A stretch of 64,000 nt of DNA from Mesobacillus jeotgali (GTDB lineage: Bacteria > Bacillota > Bacilli > Bacillales > Cytobacillaceae): positions 3,466,001 through 3,530,000 of the forward strand of contig NZ_CP109811.1 of assembly GCF_014856545.2 (NCBI RefSeq), given 5' to 3'. Position numbers and translations under genes: made by a program. Within the stretch, counting starts at the first letter, position 1. Each line of letters begins with the position of its first letter. The notes below the pieces were generated by a model, which was not told the DNA's origin, did not search any database, and worked only from the letters and a program-made list of their open reading frames with translations. Below, piece by piece: positions 19,051 through 28,060 of this stretch.

Positions 19051-20190
19051 ATGAAATATTTTGATTACGCGGCAACATGCCCGCTTGACCGGGACGCAGC
19101 TAATATTTTCATTGAAGCGTCGACAAAGTACTTTGGAAATAGCCAGAGCCTGCATGAAGCCGGGAGTGCATCTGCCAACCTCCTCGAGAGCTGCAGAAAG
19201 GAGTTTTCACACCTGCTTGATGTCGATGAAGCCGGGATTTATTTTACAAGTGGTGGTTCTGAAGCGAATTATCTTGGCATAATGGCTCTGCTCTCTGCCA
19301 AAAGAAAATCAGGCAATCACATTATTACCGGGGCAGCCGAGCATTCTTCTGTCTACAATCTGATGAAAAAGCTTGAAGGAGAGGGATGGGAAATCACATA
19401 CCTCCCCTTGGATATAAATGGAAAAATAGGGTTTGCCAGTTTTACAGAAGCTGTCAAGCCGGAGACTGTGCTCGTTTCGATTCATCATGGAAACCCTGAG
19501 ATTGGCACAATCCAGCCGGTCATCTCTATTGCTGATTTTTGCCATTCAAAAGACATACTGTTTCACACTGACTGTGTGCAAACATTTGGAAAAATACCAC
19601 TTAATACCCTGGCCGGCTGCGTAGATGCCCTTTCGATTTCAGGCCATAAGTTTTACGGGCCAAAAGGAACCGGTGTGGCCTATGTCAATCCGAAGCTTGC
19701 ATGGAAGCCTTACATTGATGGAACGGTACATGAAAAAGGCTTCAGGCCTGGCACGGTAAATGTCCCGGGAATCGCAGCAATGACTGCAGCAGCGCAAAAA
19801 GCACATTCCCTCATGAATACAGAAACGAATAGAGTTAATAAATTGAGAGAGGCTCTTATTGAATCCCTTTCAGATTTCAGGAATTCAATTGAGATTTTTG
19901 GTGCAGAGGGCGATGAACAGCTTCCAGGTATTGTGGGAATGGCGATAAGGGGATTGGAGGGACAATATGTCCTGCTTGAATGCAACCGCAGTGGATTTGC
20001 GATTTCCACCGGAACCGCTTGTCATACAGGCATGCTGTCACCAGCGAAGACGATGTCTGCAATGGGAATCAAAGGAAAAGAGGCAAAGGAATTTTTCAGA
20101 ATTTCTTTCGGGAGGGAGACTAGCCAGGAAGATGCGGTCGATCTTGGGAAAATGCTTGCAGCCATCACTACACAGATGTCGGCCGTTTAA
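19051..20190 (+). CDS. nifS: Cysteine desulfurase NifS, NAD-linked
   Basis: This class V aminotransferase-fold enzyme is a PLP cysteine desulfurase, the counterpart of B. subtilis nifS that lies divergent from nadBCA and serves the iron-sulfur cluster of NadA. The 379-residue protein begins MKYFDYAATCPLDRDAAN; the PLP lysine is in SISGHKFYGPKGTG, the HHGNPEIGTIQP segment contributes to the cofactor site, and the catalytic cysteine is in ISTGTACHTGMLSP. ATG 19051 follows GGACAGGAGCG. It is followed after 59 bp by nadR in the same direction, so the pathway repressor and the cluster-supply gene form one unit. Confidence 0.93.
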   Translation: MKYFDYAATCPLDRDAANIFIEASTKYFGNSQSLHEAGSASANLLESCRKEFSHLLDVDEAGIYFTSGGSEANYLGIMALLSAKRKSGNHIITGAAEHSSVYNLMKKLEGEGWEITYLPLDINGKIGFASFTEAVKPETVLVSIHHGNPEIGTIQPVISIADFCHSKDILFHTDCVQTFGKIPLNTLAGCVDALSISGHKFYGPKGTGVAYVNPKLAWKPYIDGTVHEKGFRPGTVNVPGIAAMTAAAQKAHSLMNTETNRVNKLREALIESLSDFRNSIEIFGAEGDEQLPGIVGMAIRGLEGQYVLLECNRSGFAISTGTACHTGMLSPAKTMSAMGIKGKEAKEFFRISFGRETSQEDAVDLGKMLAAITTQMSAV

Positions 20191-20249
20191 CTTCAAGCTG
20201 ATTTTATGGTAAAATTCTCGAATGAAGAAGTCGAAGGAGAGATCGGATT

Positions 20250-20789
20250 ATGAAGGAACCTACGAAAATCCTCGGAGATGAACGTCGTGCATACATCCTG
20301 AAACGTCTGCAAGAAAGCAGCGAACCCATCACCGGAGGCGAACTTTCGGCGATAACGAATGTAAGCAGGCAGGTTATAGTTGGCGATATTACCTTGCTTA
20401 AAGCCAAAAACGAGCCAATCATAGCTACCAGCCAGGGATATCTATATATGCATGCCTCCCGTCCTTCTGCAGCGGAAAGGACCATTGCTGTCTCCCACGG
20501 CCCTGAAAGGACAGAAGAAGAACTCCTGCTTCTTGTCGATCACGGAGTAACTGTTAAGGACGTAAAAATTGAGCATCCTGTGTACGGGGATCTAACTGCA
20601 TCCATCATGGTTTCAAACCGGAACGAAGTAAAACAGTTCATGGAAAAAATCAGGGCTACTAACGCTTCTTACCTATCGGAATTAACGGACGGAATACACC
20701 TGCACACAATCTCCGCTCCAACGGAAAAAGTGCTGGATGAAGCAGAAGAAACGCTTAGAAAAGAAGGATTAGTTATTAATTTCGAATAA
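20250..20789 (+). CDS. nadR: NadR (YrxA/NiaR) NAD-synthesis repressor
   Basis: This 179-residue regulator represses NAD biosynthesis genes with nicotinic acid as co-repressor in B. subtilis. The N-terminal helix-turn-helix (about residues 8-60: DERRAYILKRLQESSEPITG and LSAITNVSRQVIVGDITLL) is followed by a 3H domain named for three conserved histidines, visible in VSHGPERTEEEL, LVDHGVTVKDVKIEHPVYG and DGIHLHTISAP. It follows nifS and likely acts on the palindromic operator in the nadB-nifS interval, including its own operon. It ends in a bidirectional terminator shared with pheA. Confidence 0.93.
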   Translation: MKEPTKILGDERRAYILKRLQESSEPITGGELSAITNVSRQVIVGDITLLKAKNEPIIATSQGYLYMHASRPSAAERTIAVSHGPERTEEELLLLVDHGVTVKDVKIEHPVYGDLTASIMVSNRNEVKQFMEKIRATNASYLSELTDGIHLHTISAPTEKVLDEAEETLRKEGLVINFE

Positions 20790-20831
20790 GATATAAAAAA
20801 AATCCATCAATTGATGGATTTTTTATATCTT
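20788..20831. terminator. Bidirectional terminator, nadR / pheA
   Basis: AAGATATAAAAAAAATCCATCA and its near-perfect mirror form one long hairpin around the AATT centre. It overlaps the nadR and pheA stop codons and has A and T runs for both directions. Confidence 0.9.
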
Positions 20832-21665
20832 TTGGCTTGAATAGCTCCCAAGCACCTTAACAGTGCACCCCAGTGCCTCTAATTCCGCAATCGCTCCCGG
20901 AACCAATACATCATCCATTTTCAAATTGATATCGATAATGAAAAAGTATCTTCCTAAGCCCGTTTTCATCGGTCGTGATTCAATCTTGGACAGATTGAGC
21001 TTCCGCCAGGAGAAAGCAGATAAAACTTGATGCAGCGCTCCTGCACGATCTGAAGGCAGTGTAATCATCAGGCTTGTCTTGGACTCTTCGGTTTGATCCA
21101 TGTGAATATCATGATCTTCCTTTGCAAGCACAGCGAAGACGGTATGATTATAGCTGTAATCATGGATATTTTGCTTAGCCGTCACCAATTCGTATTCCTC
21201 TGCAGCGAGGCTATTCGCGATGGCGGCAATATTTTGCTCTGGATGGTTTTTTACATATTTGGCCGCTGCGGCTGTAGAAGACATATCTTCAAGAGGAATT
21301 CCTTTGAATTCTTTATGTAAAAATTTATGGCACTGTGCAAGTGCGTGTGGGTGACTGCAAATTAAATCAGCTTCCATCCACTTTTCGATATTGTCTCGAT
21401 GAACCAGCAAATGCTGCCTGATTGGCACCACCGCTTCACCAACAATCTGAAGGTCTGTTTCATGGACCAAATAATCGATGGTAAGATTAACGGAACCCTC
21501 GATTGAATTTTCCAGCGGAACGATGGCTGCATCAATTTCTCCTGCAGAAGCCGCATCCATGCATTCTGGTATACTCACAAATGGTATCCTCTTAGCCTCT
21601 TTAAACAATTGACGGGCAGCATAATCCGTAAATGTTGCTTCCGGTCCAAGATATCCAATAATCAA
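20823..21665 (-). CDS. pheA: Prephenate dehydratase PheA
   Basis: PheA converts prephenate to phenylpyruvate in phenylalanine synthesis. The 280-residue protein is a stand-alone dehydratase: catalytic domain (about residues 2-185) with YLGPEATFTDYAARQLF, PLENSIEGSVNLTIDYL and MSSTAAAAKYV, and the TxF element in NHTVFAVLAKE; a C-terminal ACT domain (about 200-275) with the phenylalanine-sensing ESRP motif in LSKIESRPMKTGLGRYFF. It follows pheB and is convergent with nadR. The length and domain order match B. subtilis PheA. Confidence 0.96.
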   Translation of the reverse strand: MIIGYLGPEATFTDYAARQLFKEAKRIPFVSIPECMDAASAGEIDAAIVPLENSIEGSVNLTIDYLVHETDLQIVGEAVVPIRQHLLVHRDNIEKWMEADLICSHPHALAQCHKFLHKEFKGIPLEDMSSTAAAAKYVKNHPEQNIAAIANSLAAEEYELVTAKQNIHDYSYNHTVFAVLAKEDHDIHMDQTEESKTSLMITLPSDRAGALHQVLSAFSWRKLNLSKIESRPMKTGLGRYFFIIDINLKMDDVLVPGAIAELEALGCTVKVLGSYSSQKI

Positions 21666-21697
21666 GCCTATCCCCCCTGCTACAGTACCCTTTCTTG

Positions 21698-22150
21698 TTA
21701 AGCTCCTGACCCCAGAACTTCAACTTTTTCTACAAATTCCAATCTTTTCAGTCTCGCGAGCATTTCATCCATTTCGACTCTCATTTCGGTGACATTCAAG
21801 CTCAGCGTTACATTTGCCCTGCTTTGCAGAGGAATGGTCTGATGGATGGTCAAAACATTGCAGCCAGTTGCAGCAACCGTGCTCAACAGTTCAGAAAGCG
21901 TCCCAGACCGATCTTCAAGCTGAAAAAACAGCGTAATGATCCGTTCCTTCACAATTGTATGGAAAGGAAAAACGGTATCACGGTATTTATAAAATGCACT
22001 TCTGCTCAAATCGACACGTTGAACTGCATCCCAGACTGACTCTGCTTTACCACGCTCGATCATTTCCTTTGCCTCGAGCGTTTTCTTCATTGCCTCAGGC
22101 AGGACATCTTCACGAACAAGGTAAAACTTCCTATCTTGATTTTGCTTCAT
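21698..22150 (-). CDS. pheB: PheB, ACT-domain protein
   Basis: PheB is a small ACT-domain protein of the UPF0735 type encoded with pheA and obg in Bacillus. The product is about 150 residues: an N-terminal part with a helix-turn-helix-like stretch ([20 protein letters not shown], about residues 40-60) and a C-terminal ACT domain (about 70-145, [20 protein letters not shown]). Its exact role is unclear; older work linked it to chorismate mutase, but no mutase motif is seen. The start is taken as ATG 22150 ([12 protein letters not shown]); ATG 22159 is also in frame. pheA follows after 32 bp. Confidence 0.9.
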   Translation of the reverse strand: MKQNQDRKFYLVREDVLPEAMKKTLEAKEMIERGKAESVWDAVQRVDLSRSAFYKYRDTVFPFHTIVKERIITLFFQLEDRSGTLSELLSTVAATGCNVLTIHQTIPLQSRANVTLSLNVTEMRVEMDEMLARLKRLEFVEKVEVLGSGA

Positions 22151-22215
22151 CTCCACCACCCCATCCGTTTGCTGGCTTTTTTATTCTTCTTGCTGCCACG
22201 ATTCGTTTTTTAAAG

Positions 22216-22248
22216 AGGAAAGCCGATTAGCCTGTTTCCGGCTAATCG
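22216..22248 (-). terminator. Hairpin after obg
   Basis: CGATTAGCC and GGCTAATCG form a nine-pair stem about 20 bp past the obg stop. On the minus strand the tail is CTTTCCTCTTTAAAAAA, only moderately T-rich, so partial termination before pheB is possible. Confidence 0.5.
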
Positions 22249-22269
22249 ACCTTCTAAAATCATTTAAGC

Positions 22270-23562
22270 CTATTCCACGAATTCAAATTCATATTCAAGA
22301 AGCTTCACTGTATCTCCATCTTTCGCGCCTCTTTCACGAAGGGCATCATCAATGCCCATACCACGCATCTGGCGGGCGAATCTTTGGACAGATTCATCCC
22401 TAGAAAAATCGGTCATCTTGAACAGCCTTTCAATACTGTCACCGGAAATAACAAATGCTCCATCCGATTCACGTGTAATCTGGAATTCCTGCTCCGCTTT
22501 TTCATGCTTGTACATGACTCGGGTTTCATCTTTTTCTAATTCCTCTTCATCAATGAGAGGGAACTCAGGAGTATTTTCAATCAGGTCAGCTACCGCGAAC
22601 AATAATTCACGCAGACCTTCTCTTGTTACAGCCGAAATTGGGAAAACAGGATGCTCATCTCCCAATTTTTCCTTGAACACTTTCAGGTTTTCTTCCGCAT
22701 CTGGCATGTCCATTTTATTGGCCACGATTACCTGCGGTCTCTCCGTCAGCCTCAAGTTATATTCCTTCAATTCATTATTGATCGTCAGATAATCCTCATA
22801 AGGATCGCGGCCTTCCGTTGCAGCCATGTCAATAACGTGGATGATAACCCGTGTACGTTCGATATGGCGCAGGAACTGATGCCCAAGGCCCACACCTGAA
22901 TGTGCTCCTTCAATAAGCCCAGGCAAGTCTGCAAGCACGAAGCTTCTGCCGTCTTCTGTTTCGACCATACCCAAGTTCGGTGCAATGGTCGTGAAGTGAT
23001 ATTCTGCAATCTTTGGCCTAGCAGCTGAAACAACAGACAATAACGTCGATTTCCCGACGCTCGGGAAGCCCACGAGCCCCACATCCGCCAGAAGCTTCAA
23101 TTCCATGATGATTTCTTTTTCTTGTCCTGGTTCACCTTTTTCGGAAAGCTCTGGTGCCGGGTTGGCCGGTGTAGCGAAACGCGAGTTACCGCGTCCGCCG
23201 CGTCCTCCCTTGGCAATAACAGCTTTCTGCCCATGCTCTACAAGGTCAGCAATGATTGCGCCGGTCTCGGCATCGGACACAATTGTCCCTGGTGGAACCT
23301 TTACGATCATATCCTTTGAATTTTTACCATGCTGGTTTTTAGACATTCCGTGCTCGCCGCGCGGTGCCTTGAAATGGCGCTGGTACCTGAAATCCATCAG
23401 CGTGCGCAGTCCTTCCTCTACCTGGAAAACCACATTCGCACCATTACCGCCGTCGCCGCCAGCCGGGCCGCCCTTCGGCACATACTTTTCACGTCGGAAC
23501 GCGACCATTCCATCGCCGCCGTCCCCGCCTTTTACATAAATCTTAACCTGATCGACAAACAT
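22270..23562 (-). CDS. obgE: Obg GTPase
   Basis: Obg is an essential large GTPase linked to 50S ribosome maturation, the general stress response and sporulation initiation. The 430-residue protein has the glycine-rich Obg fold (residues 1-158, [20 protein letters not shown]), the G domain (about 159-330) with G1 [13 protein letters not shown]3 [16 protein letters not shown] and G4 [10 protein letters not shown], and a C-terminal OCT domain (about 350-430) typical of Gram-positive Obg. It is 47 bp downstream of spo0B, as in B. subtilis where the two are co-transcribed and both affect the Spo0A phosphorelay. Confidence 0.97.
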   Translation of the reverse strand: MFVDQVKIYVKGGDGGDGMVAFRREKYVPKGGPAGGDGGNGANVVFQVEEGLRTLMDFRYQRHFKAPRGEHGMSKNQHGKNSKDMIVKVPPGTIVSDAETGAIIADLVEHGQKAVIAKGGRGGRGNSRFATPANPAPELSEKGEPGQEKEIIMELKLLADVGLVGFPSVGKSTLLSVVSAARPKIAEYHFTTIAPNLGMVETEDGRSFVLADLPGLIEGAHSGVGLGHQFLRHIERTRVIIHVIDMAATEGRDPYEDYLTINNELKEYNLRLTERPQVIVANKMDMPDAEENLKVFKEKLGDEHPVFPISAVTREGLRELLFAVADLIENTPEFPLIDEEELEKDETRVMYKHEKAEQEFQITRESDGAFVISGDSIERLFKMTDFSRDESVQRFARQMRGMGIDDALRERGAKDGDTVKLLEYEFEFVE

Positions 23563-23609
23563 TATGTCATTACCACCTGTCTGAAATTTGTTATCGCTTC
23601 TATGTTTCC

Positions 23610-24149
23610 CTAGACTGATTCCATAAAAACTTCTATCGTCAATTCCCCATCGACCACGCCATCCGAGATCACTTTCATATTTTTACCCGGCTGCTGGTCG
23701 AGGAAGCTAATTAAGCGATTTTTATCATTTATTATTCCGCTAAAATCAAAAAAGAACCCGATTCCTTTCTCCTGCGGCTCAATTGTGACGGAGAGATGAT
23801 TTTCCTGATATTGTTCAATCGAAGAATTCAATGTATCAAAAAGCTGCTCTGTCCAGCCAGTCAAAAGCTGGTCATCTAATCTGTGGAAGTTCTGGGAGTC
23901 CATTACTTCATATTCCAATTGGAAATGATGATTCTCCCAATTGCAGGTTAACAATGTAGAGGCAAACTGAGGAAGATGTAAATTAGATAGCTTTGCATCC
24001 TGCCTGGCTTCCATGATAATTTCTTCAATGATCTCTTTAGCCCGGTCCACTTTATTCAGTGATAAATTCCCTTTAATTAATTGAAGCTTATTCATCCAAT
24101 CATGTCGTGCATGGCGCAAAACCTCGATTGTATCCCACTCTTTCTTCAT
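23610..24149 (-). CDS. spo0B: Spo0B sporulation phosphotransferase
   Basis: Spo0B passes phosphate from Spo0F to Spo0A in the sporulation phosphorelay. The active histidine lies in [20 protein letters not shown] (His16 with this start), nearly identical to B. subtilis around its His30. The helix hairpin is followed by a degenerate kinase-like ATPase domain lacking nucleotide-binding motifs, as expected. The start is set at ATG 24149 ([10 protein letters not shown]), seven bases past AGGAG; in-frame ATGs at 24155 and 24167 lie on top of that ribosome site. The N-terminal region is shorter than in B. subtilis. It heads the spo0B-obg unit. Confidence 0.92.
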   Translation of the reverse strand: MKKEWDTIEVLRHARHDWMNKLQLIKGNLSLNKVDRAKEIIEEIIMEARQDAKLSNLHLPQFASTLLTCNWENHHFQLEYEVMDSQNFHRLDDQLLTGWTEQLFDTLNSSIEQYQENHLSVTIEPQEKGIGFFFDFSGIINDKNRLISFLDQQPGKNMKVISDGVVDGELTIEVFMESV

Positions 24150-24280
24150 ACACATACTCCTACTCATAAGACTGCTTGGTGTAAGTATAACAAAAAAGCC
24201 ATTCTGCGTAAGCTAATTATGTATTTAAGTTAAAAATTGGATTGCTTATAATATTTATTTTTTTGTTCTTTTAATCAAGA

Positions 24281-24412
24281 CTGTTGATTTCCGTTCCAGG
24301 CGCTTCGCTTTCCGCGGATGGCTCGGGAAGCCTCCTCGTCGTCCACTCCTGCGGGGTCTCCCCTGACCCATGGTCCCGCAGGAGTCTACGCGCCTTCCAC
24401 TACAATCAACAG
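24281..24412. repeat. Intergenic element B, copy 1, with CTGTTGAT/ATCAACAG ends
   Basis: A 132-bp element in the gene-free stretch between spo0B and rpmA (24150-24528) is bounded by the perfect inverted 8-mers CTGTTGAT and ATCAACAG. It shares most of its sequence with the copy at 36282-36417, including CGTTCCAGGCGCTTCGCTTT and the tail CGCCTTCCACTACAATCAAC, and it is GC-rich against AT-rich flanks. No reading frame is supported. Confidence 0.85.
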
Positions 24413-24480
24413 GATGCTAATAAGGCTTATCCTTTAATTCTTTTTTATATCTAAAAAATCTTACTGCAAGCCGCCAAGCC

Positions 24481-24517
24481 AAAAAAACAAGAAAACCCTA
24501 ACCGCAGTGGTTAGGGC
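24481..24517 (-). terminator. Terminator of the rplU-prp-rpmA operon
   Basis: CCCTAACC and GGTTAGGG form an eight-pair stem, followed on the minus strand by TTTTC and then a run of seven T. It lies 12 bp past the rpmA stop. Confidence 0.88.
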
Positions 24518-24528
24518 TTCTCTTTAGC

Positions 24529-24819
24529 TTACGCTTCTTGAGCTGCTGGATAAACACTTACTTGCTTGCGGTCACGGCCAAGACGTTCGAATTTAACGAC
24601 GCCGTCAACCTTAGCGAATAGAGTGTCATCTCCACCTTTACCCACGTTTACACCTGGGTAGATTTTAGTTCCGCGCTGACGGTAAAGGATAGAACCACCA
24701 GATACGAATTGACCGTCTGCACGCTTAGCGCCAAGGCGCTTAGAGATTGAGTCACGTCCGTTCTTAGTTGAACCTACACCCTTCTTAGAAGCGAAGAATT
24801 GAAGATCTAATCTTAACAT
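24529..24819 (-). CDS. rpmA: Ribosomal protein bL27
   Basis: bL27 is a 50S protein near the peptidyl transferase centre. The 96-residue product shows the Firmicute N-terminal extension [14 protein letters not shown], which the Prp protease cuts after FFA in related species to expose the mature end; Prp is encoded just upstream. The core motif [20 protein letters not shown] is standard. The three-gene order rplU-prp-rpmA matches B. subtilis. Confidence 0.97.
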   Translation of the reverse strand: MLRLDLQFFASKKGVGSTKNGRDSISKRLGAKRADGQFVSGGSILYRQRGTKIYPGVNVGKGGDDTLFAKVDGVVKFERLGRDRKQVSVYPAAQEA

Positions 24820-24832
24820 TTTGTTCCACCTC

Positions 24833-25165
24833 CTACTGTTTGAAGGTTAATTTTATATGCTTTCCGTACTCTTTTTCCATCGATTGCAATGTAATGACCA
24901 TGCTTTCGAGGAGCAGTTGGATTTTCTCCTGTGTATCCGCCGGCAAATTGTCGGGGATTTCACAGCGGAGAAAACCGTCGGCGCCTTGTTCAATGTCAGG
25001 GGTGATACCTGTCAAACCAATGATGGAATTGACAGTCCCAATTGAGATGGTCGAAACACCTGCACAGACAATGTCACTGCCATGGGCAGCGAATCCAGCG
25101 TGGCCGCTAATCGTAAACGATTGGATGCTTCCGGATTTTGTACGATTAATCGTTGCACGAATCAT
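24833..25165 (-). CDS. prp: Prp ribosomal-processing cysteine protease (YsxB)
   Basis: Prp removes the N-terminal extension of bL27 in Firmicutes. The 110-residue protein carries the catalytic His and Cys in [19 protein letters not shown] (about residues 21-39), the signature of the family. It lies between rplU and rpmA with 15 and 13 bp gaps, so enzyme and substrate are made from one transcript. Older annotation called it a ribosomal-associated protein of unknown function. Confidence 0.94.
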   Translation of the reverse strand: MIRATINRTKSGSIQSFTISGHAGFAAHGSDIVCAGVSTISIGTVNSIIGLTGITPDIEQGADGFLRCEIPDNLPADTQEKIQLLLESMVITLQSMEKEYGKHIKLTFKQ

Positions 25166-25180
25166 GGTAATCCGCCTTAA

Positions 25181-25489
25181 TTAAGCGTTGATCTTTTCGA
25201 TAACAACTTTAGTGTAAGGCTGACGATGACCTTGCTTCTTACGATTGTTCTTTTTCGCTTTGTACTTGAAAACGATGATTTTCTTTTGACGGCCGTTCTT
25301 TTCAACTTTAGCAGTTACAGTTGCGCCTTCAACTACTGGGCTACCAACTTTAACGTTATCGCCACCTACAAAAAGAACCTTGTCAAAAGTTACAGTTTCG
25401 CCTTCAGCAGCGTTTAGCTTTTCAATGTAGATTGCTTGTCCTTCTTCTACCTTTACTTGCTTGCCGCCAGTTTCGATAATTGCGTACAT
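25181..25489 (-). CDS. rplU: Ribosomal protein bL21
   Basis: bL21 is a 23S-binding 50S protein. The 102-residue product begins [20 protein letters not shown] and contains the family segment [20 protein letters not shown]. The start is ATG 25489 behind GAGGAGGTG; the frame is open further upstream, but that part is the leader RNA. It is the first gene of the operon and is preceded by an L21 leader and a clear sigma-A promoter. Confidence 0.97.
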   Translation of the reverse strand: MYAIIETGGKQVKVEEGQAIYIEKLNAAEGETVTFDKVLFVGGDNVKVGSPVVEGATVTAKVEKNGRQKKIIVFKYKAKKNNRKKQGHRQPYTKVVIEKINA

Positions 25490-25494
25490 TCCAG

Positions 25495-25600
25495 TGCACC
25501 TCCTCATTAGACTCAGACTCGCCAACCGCAGGCGTTTGCGAATTTGCAAAGCTTAAATACCTGAAGTGTGCGGTTGTAGCACGGGTGCTACAAACAATAA
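25495..25600 (-). ncRNA. L21 leader (ribosomal protein autoregulatory RNA)
   Basis: The 5' untranslated region of rplU folds into features of the Bacillus L21 leader: a GTAGCAC-CC-GTGCTAC hairpin near the 5' end, a TTTGC-AAATTC-GCAAA hairpin, and a long-range pair AACCGCA/TGCGGTT enclosing the middle, ending at the GAGGAGGTG ribosome site. The class is thought to let L21 control its own operon. Assignment rests on position and structure. Confidence 0.75.
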
Positions 25601-25607
25601 CATTAAA

Positions 25608-25637
25608 ATACTATCATATGTTTAACGAAAGTGTCAA
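25608..25637 (-). promoter_or_regulatory. Sigma-A promoter for rplU-prp-rpmA
   Basis: On the minus strand a perfect TTGACA (25632-25637) and TAGTAT (25608-25613) are 18 bp apart, with a TGA extended -10. Initiation near 25601 fits the start of the L21 leader. Confidence 0.75.
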
Positions 25638-25672
25638 CATAATTATCGATGTTCTTTTAATGGCCAGCTTGG

Positions 25673-27127
25673 CTAACCTGATTCTGTCGAAGCACCAACC
25701 TTAAGAATTTCACAAAAAGGTTTCGCCGCGTCTGACAACGAGAATTTTATCTTAAGGCCCAGTGCTTTTTCAAGCCTCAATTTATGGATATCGGCCTCAC
25801 CGGAAAAATGGTTGATGACCTCATTCGTCGCTGATATGAGGACTTCTTCATAATCTGAGTTTTTATATTCCCACAACGCGCGCTCGAGTCTGTATGCGAC
25901 GGTTTCCGAGCTCAGCACTTGCCCCGTTCCTCCGCATGTCCAGCATTTTTCAGTCAGCGTCTCGGCCAGCGACTGCTTCGTTTTCTTTCTTGTCAGCTGG
26001 AGGATTCCCAGCTCGGTAAAGCCGATAATCCTTGTGCGCCGCTCATCCTGGAGCAGCTCTTTTTGAATGAGTTTCTGCACCTTGTTCCGTTCACTATCAT
26101 TCTTCATATCAATAAAATCAATCAGGATGATACCTGCAAGATCCCTAAGCCTGATTTGCCTTGCCGCTTCGACTGCAGCATTCAGATTCGTTTTCGTGAC
26201 AGTATCACGCAAATCAGTTTTGCCGGAAAACTTTCCTGTGTTCACATCGATCATCGTAAGTGCCTCACCCTGGTCAATGACCATGTAGGCTCCTTTTTCC
26301 AGCCAGACAATCCTTTTAAGCAGCCGCTCGATTTCCTGTTCGATTTTATAAAAAGAAAAAATATGATCATTTCCATTATAAAACTCAATCTCTATACCTT
26401 CAGTGATATGGTCCTGGATTCTTTTCTTAAAATCGAGACTATCTGTAATCACTTCTCCATTTTCAAAGGACAGAAGTGCTGCCACAGCCTGCTCAAAAAA
26501 ATAATCACGGCTATGGATGATTCCGGGCTTCTTCATTGCTGATATGGCGCTTTTCATTTGAGAGTATTCAGCGCGGTGGCGCTCAAGCTCACTCATGATT
26601 GCTTCCTCGGTCTGGTTCAGGCTTTCGGTCCTGAAAATAAGGCCTTCTTCAGGCGTTTTGACCTGGCTGGCGAATTCTCTCCATTTATTCCTGGTGTCTG
26701 CTGAATCCGCCTTTTTGGACACAGCTATGTAATTACCCTGAGGCATATAGACAAGGTTATCACCCTGTAATTCGATGATTCCTGTCAGCCTTGCCCCTTT
26801 TGTCCCGGCCGCATCTTTTTCAACCTGGACCAGCAGTTTTTCACCTTGATGGACATATGAAGAGATAGACCGATTCGTCTTATTTTCGTCATCTGACAGT
26901 ACGTAAGATGGGAGCTTATCTTTCTGCAGGAAGCCGCTCATTTCTTCGCCAAAATTAATGAATGCCGCGTTCATCCCTGGAATGACTTTTTCGACGATGC
27001 CAAAATAGACATTCCCGACCAGCGATTGCTGGCCCGGCTGTTCGATATATATTTTTTCAACTTCGCCATTCTTGACCATTGCGAAGCGCTTTTCTCTTGA
27101 ATTTGCATTGATAATTAACTGGTTCAT
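25673..27127 (-). CDS. rng: Ribonuclease G/E family endoribonuclease
   Basis: This RNase E/G family enzyme of about 484 residues cuts single-stranded RNA and matures rRNA. An S1-like domain occupies about residues 35-120 (GNVYFGIVEKVIPGMNAAFI). The catalytic domain shows the metal-binding aspartates in LTMIDVNTGKFSGK and GIILIDFIDM, and the zinc-link cysteines in CWTCGGTG near residue 405. The start is ATG 27127 (MNQLIINANSREKRF) behind AGGAG; an upstream in-frame codon would add six residues. B. subtilis lacks this gene here, whereas several other Bacillaceae carry it. A strong terminator hairpin sits right before its ribosome site, leaving no room for its own promoter. Confidence 0.92.
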   Translation of the reverse strand: MNQLIINANSREKRFAMVKNGEVEKIYIEQPGQQSLVGNVYFGIVEKVIPGMNAAFINFGEEMSGFLQKDKLPSYVLSDDENKTNRSISSYVHQGEKLLVQVEKDAAGTKGARLTGIIELQGDNLVYMPQGNYIAVSKKADSADTRNKWREFASQVKTPEEGLIFRTESLNQTEEAIMSELERHRAEYSQMKSAISAMKKPGIIHSRDYFFEQAVAALLSFENGEVITDSLDFKKRIQDHITEGIEIEFYNGNDHIFSFYKIEQEIERLLKRIVWLEKGAYMVIDQGEALTMIDVNTGKFSGKTDLRDTVTKTNLNAAVEAARQIRLRDLAGIILIDFIDMKNDSERNKVQKLIQKELLQDERRTRIIGFTELGILQLTRKKTKQSLAETLTEKCWTCGGTGQVLSSETVAYRLERALWEYKNSDYEEVLISATNEVINHFSGEADIHKLRLEKALGLKIKFSLSDAAKPFCEILKVGASTESG

Positions 27128-27141
27128 TGTTTCTCCTAATC

Positions 27142-27180
27142 GCAAAAAAAATGCAGCGCAAAAGGTATCTGCGCTGCATT
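27142..27180 (-). terminator. Terminator hairpin between spoIVFB and rng
   Basis: AATGCAGCGCA and TGCGCTGCATT form an eleven-pair stem, followed on the minus strand by a run of T and then, within a few bases, by the rng ribosome site. It ends the spoIVF transcript and stands directly in front of rng. Confidence 0.88.
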
Positions 27181-27192
27181 CATTATCCTATT

Positions 27193-28060
27193 TTAGAAGG
27201 TGTAAAGCAAATCTCCTATTTTCGCCGATAATAACTTTTCACTGAAAAAAGCATGGAGTAATTCATTCTCGTCCATGACCATTTCCTTGCCGTCCTGCTG
27301 CTTGACGATGATGGGATGCTTGCAGCCGCGCTGGAACTTTTCCAATACATGGCCGACCATTTCATTCTCTGTTGCGTTGATCGGCTTTAGCTCTCTCAAG
27401 TCCAACTGCTTTCCATAATGCCGCTCCATCAAAAAACGCATGAAGATAAAACGCCGCTGCTTCCATTCATAATAAATAGAAAAGGCCAGGAAACCGATGA
27501 TGACCCAGACATTCAATGTCAAAGGTGCGATAATGCCTAGAATCAGCGAAAAAATAACGAGTGAACCTGCTGAAACATACAATGTACGCAGATGGGCTTC
27601 CTGAAAGGATTTGTTCATTGATAACAAAATGAACACCAGCTTGCCTCCATCCAATGGCCAGATTGGGATCAGATTGAACAGGAGGATCATCATATTATAT
27701 TCAATGAACAGCAGATGCCATTTTTCCGGAAACACACCTCCGATAAAAAGCAAATAGGAGAGTGCCATCATCCAAACATGCTGCAGAGGTCCTGCCAGAA
27801 CAACAATCAATTCTTCTTTTAACGGCCTGTTCCCATGCTCATCCATTTCAGCTACCCCGCCAAATGGAAGCAGGGCGATTTTCTTGATTCTCCACGAAAA
27901 AAAAAGAAGCTGCAGCACCATGTCCCATTTCATGAACAAAAATAATCAGCAGCACCATCATCAGCTCTATAAAATGCGCGGTCGCAACAGCAAGGGCGAT
28001 GATCACCCACAGCAAAGGATGGATGTGTATTTTTCGCAATAACGCAATGGCTTTATTCAA
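27193..28060 (-). pseudogene. spoIVFB: spoIVFB, sigma-K-processing protease, frameshifted at a T9 run
   Basis: SpoIVFB is the intramembrane metalloprotease that cleaves pro-sigma-K in the mother cell. The 5' part starts at TTG 28060 (overlapping the spoIVFA stop) and holds the zinc motif HEMGH at residues 43-47, as in B. subtilis. The frame then breaks in a run of nine T on the coding strand (A9 at 27897-27905). Removing one base joins it to FFSWRIKKIALLPFGGVAEM, which continues to the second active-site motif NLIPIWPLDGGK and to the stop at 27193. The repaired protein is 288 residues, the B. subtilis length. As read, it truncates about 20 residues after the zinc motif. Sequencing error, true mutation and transcriptional slippage all remain possible. 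Confidence 0.9.

Noticed and set aside
24281..24412. An insertion sequence
   Set aside because: At 132 bp it is too short to encode a transposase; only the inverted ends resemble a mobile element, so it is listed as a repeat.
25490..25549. A 20-residue N-terminal extension of bL21
   Set aside because: That stretch is the L21 leader, and the ribosome site GAGGAGGTG precedes ATG 25489.
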